Below are positions 1-6,566 of a DNA stretch of 16,627 nucleotides, one piece after another. The notes beneath the pieces were generated by a model. That model did no database searches and was not told the origin of the DNA. It saw only the letters and a list, made by a program, of their open reading frames with translations. Origin of the DNA: Gemmatimonadota bacterium (GTDB taxonomy: Bacteria; Gemmatimonadota; Gemmatimonadetes; Gemmatimonadales; GWC2-71-9). The stretch is taken from NCBI GenBank assembly GCA_016880225.1, contig JAEHDT010000008.1, positions 1 through 16,627 of the forward strand, written 5' to 3'. The first letter of the stretch is position 1. Every line of letters begins with the position of its first letter. The translations under genes and the position numbers were made by a program.

Positions 1-174
1 CACCTCGAAGTCCAATGGCCCGAGGCCGCAGGCAGCGCAATACCGCCGACGCGACCGCCCGCGCCGGCAGGTGCTCCAGATCGGCCCGCGTGCAGGGCAC
101 TCGGATACCACGCGGCCTCCCTGAGCAAGGGCATCGGGTTCGCACTCCTTATCCCACTTCCGGGCTGTGACTAG
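1..174 (+). pseudogene. Upstream piece of the S41 peptidase gene, in a different frame from the rest
   Basis: Frame 1 is open from the window edge to a TAG at 172-174 and ends ...LGYHAASLSKGIGFALLIPLP-GCD. It has no ATG, GTG or TTG codon, so the gene starts outside the window. The S41-like reading continues directly in frame 2 (RPDSSLFPIGVLRV...), and removing one base near 170-173 would join the two frames smoothly. Frame 2 has its own stop at 122-124, so it cannot supply the upstream part itself. I read this as one gene broken by a one-base insertion, which could be a real frameshift or a sequencing error. The homology of this short piece is not established on its own. Confidence 0.5.
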
Positions 175-1204
175 GCCCGACTCGTCGCTGTTCCCAATCG
201 GAGTGTTGCGGGTTCACGGTGGCGAGCCCGTCGGGGTGCTGCGCATCGCGGTGTTTTCCAGCCAGCCGTTTCCGGGGCTGTGCGAACAGGCGGCCACCGC
301 GATGGGGCTCGCTGCAGGCACCCCGTGCGATAGCGGCTGCCGCGAGCGGCTGGAGCACGACGCGCGGAATCTGTTGACCGCAGCCCTGGAGCGACAGGTT
401 GCGGTACTCGAACGCCAGAAGGTCGGCGCCCTGGTTGTCGATCTCACGCACAACGGCGGCGGGAGCGAGTGGGTCGAAGTCGCCGCACGACCCCTGACGG
501 CGCGCCCGCTGCACGACTCTCCCATGGGGTTCGTCCGGCACCCGCACTGGGTGAGTCAGCTCGCCGCCCGGTTGGCACTCGTCGAGGCCGACACGGGTGC
601 CGCGACCGGCCGCTCGCGCGAGCTGCTGCGACATGCCGCGGACGTGCTCCGGCGTCAGCTGGCGGAGGCCCGGCGAGCCTGCCCTCAGGATGTCCGCTGG
701 GAAGACGAACGACCGGCGTGCGCGCTGGTCGTCACCGAGCCGCCCCTGTATCCGTCCGGCATCCTGCCGTACGCGCGTCCGGATACTCAACCGCCGGCTC
801 TCTCGCGCTCCTACCTCTTCGACCCCTTACGATATACCTACCACGAGGGCGTGTACCGCGGACCGCTGATCGTGGTGGTAGATCGTGAGACGGCGTCTGC
901 AGCCGAGGAATTCGCGGCGCTCCTGGCCGATAACGGAGCGGCGACCATTCTCGGCGAGCCCACGTACGGCGCGGGTTGCGGCTATACCAACGGTGGCATC
1001 CCGACCACGCTGGAACACAGCCGTGCTGACGTGCTCATGCCCGACTGTGTGCGTCTTCGCGCGGACGGAACGAACGAGGTGGAGGGGATTACGCCGGACG
1101 TGTTGATTCCGTGGCGTGGCGCGGACAGCCCCCTGCAGAAGGCCAACCGGTTCGAGGCGGCACTGCCTGGCGCGCTCAGCGCGGCGGCGCGGCGACGCCG
1201 CTAG
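167..1204 (+). CDS. S41-family peptidase, C-terminal part (frame-shifted gene)
   Basis: This is the C-terminal part of a tail-specific-protease-like (S41) serine peptidase. The nominal GTG at 167 (345 residues) is probably not the real start, because the gene seems to begin outside the window in frame 1. Visible signatures are LVVDLTHNGGGS (residues 89-100), matching the family's 'lvlDlR.NgGG' strand, and TASAAEEF (242-249), in which Ser244 is at the nucleophile position. These are followed by ILGEPTYGAGCGYTNGG (261-277) and a GITPDVLIPW end typical of the fold. In classical CtpA-type enzymes the general-base Lys sits in the 'GxGKG' segment; here that segment reads YGAGCG, so the Lys is absent. 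It may belong to a subgroup with another catalytic arrangement, or be inactive. About 110 residues between the two blocks (120-230) are a helical, Arg/Ala-rich insert. The next gene starts 25 bases after the stop. Confidence 0.75.
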   Translation: MTRPDSSLFPIGVLRVHGGEPVGVLRIAVFSSQPFPGLCEQAATAMGLAAGTPCDSGCRERLEHDARNLLTAALERQVAVLERQKVGALVVDLTHNGGGSEWVEVAARPLTARPLHDSPMGFVRHPHWVSQLAARLALVEADTGAATGRSRELLRHAADVLRRQLAEARRACPQDVRWEDERPACALVVTEPPLYPSGILPYARPDTQPPALSRSYLFDPLRYTYHEGVYRGPLIVVVDRETASAAEEFAALLADNGAATILGEPTYGAGCGYTNGGIPTTLEHSRADVLMPDCVRLRADGTNEVEGITPDVLIPWRGADSPLQKANRFEAALPGALSAAARRRR

Positions 1205-1229
1205 CCCGGTCCCCAAGTCAGCGGCCACC

Positions 1230-1934
1230 ATGACCGCCTCCGCGCTCCCTACGATCTCGAGCGTCAACCGCGCTGTCGTCTCCTGCACCCGCTGTCCCCG
1301 GCTCCGCGCCTACTGCCGGCGCGTGGCGCGCGAGAAGAAGCGCGCGTTCGCCGGCTCGACGTACTGGGGCAAGCCGGTTCCGGGTTTCGGGGACCCCCAG
1401 GCGCGCCTGCTCATCGTCGGGCTCGCGCCCGCCGCGCACGGCGCCAACCGCACCGGCCGGATGTTCACCGGGGATTCGAGCGGCGACTGGCTGTACGACG
1501 CGCTGCACCGCTACGGGTTCGCGAGCCAGGCGCGCTCCGTGTCGCGCGACGACGGCCTGACGCTCGCCGATTGCTACATCGCCGCCGCGGCCCGTTGCGC
1601 CCCGCCCGGCAACAAGCCGGGGCGCGTCGAGCTGGAGCGCTGCCGGGCCTATCTCGCCGCCGAAGTGCGACTGCTGTCGCGCGTGCGGGTGGTGATCACG
1701 CTCGGTCGCGTGGCGCACGACGCATGGCTCAAGGCCGCAGGCTGGTGGGAACGGCTCGCGCCGCGCGAGCGCCCGCCGTTCCGCCATGCCACGGCGAGCG
1801 TGCTCCCCGACGGAACCGTCGTGGTCGCGTCGTACCATCCCAGCCGTCAGAACACCAACACAGGGAAGCTCACGCGCGCCATGTGGGACGACGTGTTCCG
1901 GGCGGGGCGTGAGATGCTGAGAGGAGGATCGTGA
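1230..1934 (+). CDS. udgB: Uracil-DNA glycosylase, family 5 (UDGb type, Fe-S)
   Basis: A base-excision repair enzyme that removes uracil, and in this family other deaminated bases, from DNA in the cytoplasm. I chose the ATG at 1230 (234 residues), just before the SVNRAVVSCTRCPRL block, over the longer open frame that overlaps the S41 gene. Cys19 and Cys22 (CxxC) with Cys123 and Cys138 are the expected 4Fe-4S ligands of thermophile-type UDGs. Residues 64-82 (GLAPAAHGANRTGRMFTGD) are the family 5 active-site motif; family 4 has GEaPG...G.PF instead. The C-terminal loop SYHPSRQNTNTGKLT (201-215) holds the conserved HPS. Length is normal for the family. The stop overlaps the start of the next gene by one base (TGATG), so the two are probably translated together. 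Confidence 0.9.
   Translation: MTASALPTISSVNRAVVSCTRCPRLRAYCRRVAREKKRAFAGSTYWGKPVPGFGDPQARLLIVGLAPAAHGANRTGRMFTGDSSGDWLYDALHRYGFASQARSVSRDDGLTLADCYIAAAARCAPPGNKPGRVELERCRAYLAAEVRLLSRVRVVITLGRVAHDAWLKAAGWWERLAPRERPPFRHATASVLPDGTVVVASYHPSRQNTNTGKLTRAMWDDVFRAGREMLRGGS
1921..1927 (+). promoter_or_regulatory. Ribosome binding site that decides the ATG at 1934
   Basis: GAGGAGG at 1921-1927, inside the end of the UDG gene, lies 6 bases before ATG 1934 but only 3 before the alternative GTG at 1931. The spacing favours ATG 1934. Confidence 0.7.
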
Positions 1935-2416
1935 TGCCCGCTCTGCGTCGGATCGTCACGCTCGTCGGCGCGCTCTTGGCCGCGGCGCCCCTCGGCGCCC
2001 AGCAGCCCGAGGTGCCGCGCCCCGGAGACCGCGTCCGCGTCGACATTCAGGGCCAGCCGTGGGCGGTGTGGACGCTCGCGAGTGTGGACAGCGCGGCGCT
2101 GGTGCTCACGCACCCGGGACAGGGCACCACGTCCGTCCCGTTCGACTTGATCCGCCGGCTCGACGTGAGCATGGGCCGCAAGTCGGCGAACGCGCTCGGG
2201 GCGGGCGTCGGGGCGGCGCTCGGCGGGGCCGTCGGGGCCCTGGTGGGCGCCCGGAGTACGAGTTCGGACCCGGGGAACGCAGCGCTGGGACATGCTCTGA
2301 TCGGCGTCGCGGGGGGCGCGCTCGTCGGGGCTCTGGTGGGCTCGTTCCTGCACACCGATCGCTGGGTGCCGATGCCGTTGGACCGCCTGCGGGGCGGCTC
2401 CGGCCCGGGACGATGA
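1934..2416 (+). CDS. Secreted glycine-zipper protein, function unknown
   Basis: A 160-residue protein I do not recognise by family. It has a signal peptide (residues 1-22, MPALRRIVTL... ending PLGA before QQ). A small beta-rich stretch follows (30-80), with GDRVRVDIQGQPWAVWTLASVD and VPFDLIRRLDVSMG, a pattern like proteins that start with an SH3/OB-like barrel. The two hydrophobic glycine-zipper segments are at about 87-106 (GxGxGAALGGAVGALVG) and 118-138 (LGHALIGVAGGALVGALVG). Such zippers usually pack as paired helices in a membrane or oligomer, so an envelope location is likely. The start overlaps the UDG stop by one base and has a strong ribosome binding site. The coupling to a repair gene is probably just economy of transcription; there is no visible functional link. 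Confidence 0.8.
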   Translation: MPALRRIVTLVGALLAAAPLGAQQPEVPRPGDRVRVDIQGQPWAVWTLASVDSAALVLTHPGQGTTSVPFDLIRRLDVSMGRKSANALGAGVGAALGGAVGALVGARSTSSDPGNAALGHALIGVAGGALVGALVGSFLHTDRWVPMPLDRLRGGSGPGR

Positions 2417-2514
2417 AGCGGTGTTGCGGCGGTGCGGCTCTACCGGGCCGGCGACGCGGGTGGTAGCGTAAGGACGTTCACGCAGCGGTCGGAGGCCTCA
2501 CGGCCGGTCGTCGG

Positions 2515-3303
2515 TTGTTCCTGCTCGCGGCGCTGTTCGCGATGTCGCTCTGCTCCGGGGCGGCGGGTAGTCAAGGAGTGCCGGCAGGCGCGCCGGGGGG
2601 CGACACCGCGGATCGCGTGCGCGCGGCGCGCGCGGCGCTATCCCGGGGCCGGCTCGACAGTGCCGAGCTGCTCCTCACGCCGGCACTCGATTCCGCAAAC
2701 CTGCCTTCCGTCACGCAACGGGTCGAAGCGTGGTTGCTGCTCGGCGTGGTCCGCTACTACCGAGGGGACGACGCCGGGATCGCGGCGGCGTTCCGGGCGG
2801 CGCTGGCGCTCGATCCCGCGCTGCAGGCGCCGGGCCTCGGGGCCTACGACCAGTCGCTGATGCGCATGCTCGAGGAGCTCCGTGCGGCGGGGGCCGGGGG
2901 GGGGGCTGGAGCGGCCGATTCCCCCAGGGTGGTGCCCGTCGCGAGCGTCGAAGCGGTGCGGTGCGTGCCCTCCTGTCCCAAAGGCGTCACGCCTCCCCGG
3001 GTGCAGAGCATGCCCGGGCTCGAGTTCAACGAGGCGACGTTCGACCCCTCGTCGCCGCCGCGCAACGGGCGGATGGTGGTGCGGTTCGTCGTGACCGCGG
3101 AGGGACGGGTGGACTCGGCGTCCATCGTGATCGTGGTGAACACGCTGCCCTTCGAGACGTTCTACATGGAGTTCAAGCAGGCGTATCTGCGCGCCCTCGA
3201 AGGGGCGCGCTTCGCTCCCGCCCGCCGGGGAGACGACCCCGTCGCAGCGGTGGTGGAGCGCGTCGTGCAGTTCCGGCCCGGGCGCCGCACCGTCGATCCC
3301 TGA
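2515..3303 (+). CDS. Exported TPR-like / TonB_C-like domain protein, paralog A
   Basis: A 262-residue protein, probably in the periplasm. After a hydrophobic leader (1-20), residues 31-125 are helical and TPR-like: RAALSRGRLDSAELLL, then VEAWLLLGVVRYYRGDDAGIAAAFRAALALDP (70-101). A Gly/Ala linker (124-134) follows, then a Cys150-x3-Cys154 pair, then a TonB C-terminal-like domain (187-255: MVVRFVVTAEGRVDSASIVIV ... ALEGARFAPARRGDDPVAAVVERVVQF). It lacks the TonB transmembrane anchor plus Pro-rich spacer, so it is probably not a true energy transducer. The gene at 4259 has the same layout and is a paralog. The start is uncertain: the only usual initiation codons near the leader are TTG 2515 and ATG 2542, the latter cutting the leader, and the frame is closed upstream by a TAG at 2464-2466. 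A run of ten G sits in the linker at 2896-2905. Confidence 0.8.
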   Translation: MFLLAALFAMSLCSGAAGSQGVPAGAPGGDTADRVRAARAALSRGRLDSAELLLTPALDSANLPSVTQRVEAWLLLGVVRYYRGDDAGIAAAFRAALALDPALQAPGLGAYDQSLMRMLEELRAAGAGGGAGAADSPRVVPVASVEAVRCVPSCPKGVTPPRVQSMPGLEFNEATFDPSSPPRNGRMVVRFVVTAEGRVDSASIVIVVNTLPFETFYMEFKQAYLRALEGARFAPARRGDDPVAAVVERVVQFRPGRRTVDP

Positions 3304-3315
3304 CGCTCAGCCGCG

Positions 3316-3328
3316 GCGCCGCCGGCGC
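3316..3328. terminator. Possible shared hairpin between convergent genes
   Basis: GCGCC-GCC-GGCGC forms a perfect 5-bp stem with a 3-base loop in the 31-base gap between the converging genes that end at 3303 and 3335. There is no T-run on either side, so this is at best a weak bidirectional terminator. Confidence 0.3.
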
Positions 3329-3334
3329 GGCCGG

Positions 3335-4078
3335 TCACTGCACCACGAATTCGGCCGAGATGTCGTAGTCGTCCACTTCACAGATGCCCATCTGGACGAC
3401 GTAGCGCCCCGGGCGGGTGGCCGCGTCCTCGGGGAAATGGATCGCGTCCCGGAACACGCCGGCGCGCTGCAGGGTGAAGCGCCGGGCGTCGGGGCTCGGG
3501 ACCTGGGTCGTCGTGTCCCACAGCGACACGCCTTCCGCCGACTTGACCCGGACGCAGAGAAAGTTGTTGGTCGGCAGGAAGAAGTAGATCGGGGTCGTGC
3601 GGCGGTTCTGAATGGTGTACAGCACCATCGGGTTCACGCCGGTGGAGCCACCGGTCGCGTCGTGCCAGGCGAAGCGGTTGGGAATGATCGACAGCGAGAC
3701 GTCGGCGTGCAACGTCATGCCGCGGTCCACCGTCGCCTTGGCGGTTCCGGGCGGCTCGATCTCCTTCGCCTTGTCCACCTCCATGCCGATGCCGGGATCG
3801 CCGCGCTCCGGGAGGCGCGTGATCCGGCCCTTGGCCTCGATGTAGCGGTTCAGGAGCTTGCTCCAGCGCTCCGGCTTGCCCACGAGAGGAACGACGTACG
3901 TGCGCGCGCCGAGTACCTGCAGCGGCAGCGGTACGACGATCGTCCAGAGGCCGACCTGGTTGTCCTCCTGCAGGAACCCCTGGATGGTCACGACGGTGTC
4001 GACGGGCGCTTGCGCCGGGCTCGGTGCGAGCGTGCCGCCGATGAGCGCCAGCGCCACGGTGAGGGGGATGGTCCGCAT
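3335..4078 (-). CDS. Secreted beta-rich protein of unknown function
   Basis: A 247-residue protein with a clear signal peptide (MRTIPLTVALALIGGTLAPSP, cleavage near AQ 23-24). Residues 28-90 (VTIQGFLQEDNQVGLWTIVVP ... LNRYIEAKGRITRL) have the alternating pattern of an OB-like barrel: 'V.i.G.l...' followed later by '...v.a.G.it'. Residues 127-247 are immunoglobulin-like, with LYTIQNRRTTPIYFFLPTNN, then RVKSAEGVSLWDTT, then PGRYVVQMGICEVDD. This resembles the BsuPI-type proteinase-inhibitor fold (F.v.N....i.l.f..gq..., G..vW, G.y...), but weakly. It sits alone on the minus strand, convergent with paralog A and divergent from paralog B of the TPR/TonB_C pair. No good ribosome binding site is seen; a GAGG lies only one base before the ATG. 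I cannot assign a function. Confidence 0.75.
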   Translation of the reverse strand: MRTIPLTVALALIGGTLAPSPAQAPVDTVVTIQGFLQEDNQVGLWTIVVPLPLQVLGARTYVVPLVGKPERWSKLLNRYIEAKGRITRLPERGDPGIGMEVDKAKEIEPPGTAKATVDRGMTLHADVSLSIIPNRFAWHDATGGSTGVNPMVLYTIQNRRTTPIYFFLPTNNFLCVRVKSAEGVSLWDTTTQVPSPDARRFTLQRAGVFRDAIHFPEDAATRPGRYVVQMGICEVDDYDISAEFVVQ

Positions 4079-4258
4079 GCCTCAATAGTTGGCGCCGGAC
4101 CGCGCGTCCGCTAGGGTGTTTTTGCGACAGGAACGGGTCAGAATGCGGCGCGGTGTGGCGCCGGGGCAACGCCGCCGCCCGCCAGTGCCGCGCGGATGCC
4201 CTGGCCGCGACGACGTCCTCGCGGTATCGTAGCCGGGCATTGTGAGGGTGCCGGTCGC

Positions 4259-5029
4259 ATGCGCCGAAACGTGTGGTTGGTCCTCCTGGGTCTCGCCGCG
4301 AGCGCAGTCCCGCGCGCGGTCGCGGCGCAGAACGCGGCATACGAGCGCTTGGTCGCCGCGCGGGTGCAGCTCCGCGCCATGCAGCTCGACAGCGCCGCGG
4401 TGCTGTTGCGCGAGGCGCTCGACACGAGCGGCCACCCCGTGCGCTCCGACCAGGTCGAGGCGTGGCTGCTGCTCGGCGTGATCTCGTTCTACAAGGGCGA
4501 CGACTCGGGGACCGCGGGCGACTTCCGCCATGCCATCGCCCTCGATCCGTTACTCAAGTCCGACGGCCTGGCGCGCTACGACTCCGCGCTCGTGGGGCTG
4601 TTCGACGCCCAGCGGAGCGTCGCCGTGGCGGGCCGCGGGCCAACCGCCGGCCTGACCGGCGACGTGGTGGATTGCACCCGGACATGTCCCGAGGATGTGA
4701 TCCTGCCGCGCTTCAACAGCATGGAGGCGCTCGAGGGTCTGGTACCGGATCGGTTCACGATGGAGCACGGGCGATGGGGCATGATGACGGTGCGGTTCAT
4801 CGTGGATACGGGCGGGCGCGTGGCCATGGGGTCGATGCAGCTGGTCACGAGTAGCATGCAGATCAAGCCTCTCGAGCAAGCGCTGCTCGGCGGCCTCGCG
4901 CGGGCCACGTTTATTCCGCCCAGCGCCGGTGGTCGACGGATTTCCGTCATGGTCGAGGCGCGGATGGGGTTTCGGACCGGGTCTTTCGAGGCGGACGTGC
5001 CCATCGTCCCGCGGCGCCGGCGTCCGTGA
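4259..5029 (+). CDS. Exported TPR-like / TonB_C-like domain protein, paralog B
   Basis: A 256-residue paralog of the gene at 2515. I chose ATG 4259, with GAGGG 10 bases upstream, because it gives a normal signal peptide (MRRNVWLVLLGLAASAVPRA, cleavage after VAAQ at 24); an earlier ATG at 4196 adds only an Arg-rich leader. Residues 67-99 (VEAWLLLGVISFYKGDDSGT... ALDPLL) match paralog A closely, as does the following GLxxYDxxL. A Cys139-x3-Cys143 pair sits at the same point before the C-terminal domain (175-240: MMTVRFIVDTGGRVAMGSMQL ... ARATFIPPSAGGRRISVMVEARMGF), which is TonB_C-like. The tail is basic (PRRRRP). The layout suggests an envelope protein that uses a TPR-like surface and a TonB_C-type fold to bind a partner. 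The role is unknown. Confidence 0.8.
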   Translation: MRRNVWLVLLGLAASAVPRAVAAQNAAYERLVAARVQLRAMQLDSAAVLLREALDTSGHPVRSDQVEAWLLLGVISFYKGDDSGTAGDFRHAIALDPLLKSDGLARYDSALVGLFDAQRSVAVAGRGPTAGLTGDVVDCTRTCPEDVILPRFNSMEALEGLVPDRFTMEHGRWGMMTVRFIVDTGGRVAMGSMQLVTSSMQIKPLEQALLGGLARATFIPPSAGGRRISVMVEARMGFRTGSFEADVPIVPRRRRP

Positions 5030-5074
5030 GATCGCGGGCGCTCGCAATACCAGCTGAACACCAGGTACACGTAC

Positions 5075-5079
5075 GGAGG
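5075..5079 (+). promoter_or_regulatory. Ribosome binding site of the M24B peptidase gene
   Basis: GGAGG at 5075-5079 (extended to GGAGGGG), 5 bases before ATG 5085. It confirms this start. Confidence 0.7.
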
Positions 5080-5084
5080 GGTCC

Positions 5085-6551
5085 ATGACCACGTCGTTCC
5101 GCGGGGCGGCTCTGCTCGGCGCCACGCTGGCGCTCGGCGTCGCTGTGGCGCCGGCCCAGATCACCAGCGCCGAGTACGCGGCGCGGCGCGATTCGCTTGC
5201 GACTCATGTCGGAAGCGGGATCGTCGTGGCGTTCGGCGGGCGGACGCCGGTGACCGACTTCGGGCCGTTCTTCCAGCTGCCCGCGTTCCATTACCTCACC
5301 GGGTACGACTACGCCGATGCCGCACTGGTGATGAGCGTACGCGCCGGTCGCGGCCAGGCGACCTTGTTCGTGACACGCACCAATCCGCGCCGCTCCCTCT
5401 ACTACGGCATCGAGCCCGACTCCGCCGATCTGGCCCGCGACCTGGGGCTCGCCTCCCGCTCGGCCGACGACCTCGCCGGCGTGCTCGACTCGCTCGCCGC
5501 GACCGGGCTCCCCTTCTATGCCTTGCGCGACGTCGAGGACGCCGACTTCGCCGGTCTCGACTCACTGACGCGGGGCGGTCAGATCATGCGTGCCCTCGCG
5601 CAACGTCATCCCGGACTCGAGGTGCGGGACGGCGCCCCGATCGTGGACCGGTTGCGTGCGCGGAAGAGCGCCGCCGAGCAAGCGCTGTTGCGCCGGGCGG
5701 CCGAGATCAGCGTCGCGGGACACCGCGCCGCGATGCAGAGCGTGGCCCCGGACCTGCACGAGTACGATCTGCAGGCCGTGATCGAGTTTACGTTCCGGCG
5801 CCAGGGCTCGGAGCGGCCGGCCTACGGGTCGATCGTCGGATCGGGCCCGAACGGTACGCAGCTGCATTACATGAAGGACCGGCGGGCGCTGCAGGCCGGG
5901 GAGCTGGTGGTGATCGACGCGGGCGCCGAGTACGGCGGCTATGCGGCGGACGTGACGCGCACCCTTCCCGTGAGCGGCACCTTCACGCCGGACCAGCGCG
6001 CGCTTTATCAGATCGTGCGCGATGCGCAGGCCGCGGCGGAGCGCAATTCGGGTCCGGGCAAGTCGGTGCAGGCGGCGCAGGACTCATCGGTGGACGTGCG
6101 AGCGCGGGGGCTCGCCCGACTCGGGCTGATCGAAGCACCCGACGCGCTGTTCGATCCACCCTGGCCCGCCGACTGCGCGCAGCAGCCGCGCAGCTGCCGG
6201 GAGGTGATGCTGTTCGCGATCCACGGGATCAGCCACGGCCTGGGCCTCGCCGTCCACGACCCGATGCAGGGCTATTACGACGAGCGGGTGTTCCGGCCCG
6301 GCGACGCGTTCACCATCGAGCCGGGGATCTACGTGAACACCAGGCTGCTCGACATCCTGCCCGATACGCCGCGCAACCGTGCCTTCGCCGCCAAGGTCCG
6401 CGCCGCGGTGGTGCGATATCAGAACACGGGCGCGCGCATCGAGGACGACTACATCGTGACGCCGACCGGTCTGGAATGGATCACACCGGCGCCGCGCGAC
6501 ATCGCAGACGTTGAAGCGGCGATCGCCCATCGCGCTCGGACCGTGCCGTGA
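5085..6551 (+). CDS. Secreted Xaa-Pro aminopeptidase (M24B)
   Basis: A metallopeptidase of 488 residues that removes N-terminal residues preceding proline, working outside the cytoplasm. A signal peptide (1-25, ending APAQ) is followed by an aminopeptidase-P N-terminal domain (about 26-185, with FFQLPAFHYLTGYDYADAALVM at 62-83) and the pita-bread catalytic domain (about 186-465). All five dinuclear metal ligands are visible by comparison with E. coli PepP: Asp278 and Asp289 (VIDAGAEYGGYAADVTRT), His384 (HGISHGLG), Glu412 (TIEPGIYV) and Glu453 (ARIEDDYIV). His380 and His391 match the conserved accessory histidines. An insert just before the first His carries Cys364 and Cys371, a likely disulfide in an exported enzyme. 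The kinase gene downstream begins 15 bases after the stop, suggesting co-transcription. Cytosolic PepP is well known; the exported form is the less common type. Confidence 0.93.
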   Translation: MTTSFRGAALLGATLALGVAVAPAQITSAEYAARRDSLATHVGSGIVVAFGGRTPVTDFGPFFQLPAFHYLTGYDYADAALVMSVRAGRGQATLFVTRTNPRRSLYYGIEPDSADLARDLGLASRSADDLAGVLDSLAATGLPFYALRDVEDADFAGLDSLTRGGQIMRALAQRHPGLEVRDGAPIVDRLRARKSAAEQALLRRAAEISVAGHRAAMQSVAPDLHEYDLQAVIEFTFRRQGSERPAYGSIVGSGPNGTQLHYMKDRRALQAGELVVIDAGAEYGGYAADVTRTLPVSGTFTPDQRALYQIVRDAQAAAERNSGPGKSVQAAQDSSVDVRARGLARLGLIEAPDALFDPPWPADCAQQPRSCREVMLFAIHGISHGLGLAVHDPMQGYYDERVFRPGDAFTIEPGIYVNTRLLDILPDTPRNRAFAAKVRAAVVRYQNTGARIEDDYIVTPTGLEWITPAPRDIADVEAAIAHRARTVP

Positions 6552-6566
6552 GCGCTCGCTGACGCG

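Noticed and set aside
1116..1229. Longer start of the uracil-DNA glycosylase
   Set aside because: It would overlap the S41 gene by nearly 90 bases with an Arg-rich leader; ATG 1230 starts just before the family's N-terminal CxxC region.
4196..4258. ATG 4196 as the start of paralog B
   Set aside because: It adds an Arg/Pro-rich leader before a standard signal peptide; ATG 4259 has a suitable ribosome binding site.
3378..4340. 320-codon minus-strand frame overlapping the secreted protein and the divergent gene
   Set aside because: Arg/His/Pro-rich and out of frame with a gene that has a good signal peptide and fold pattern.
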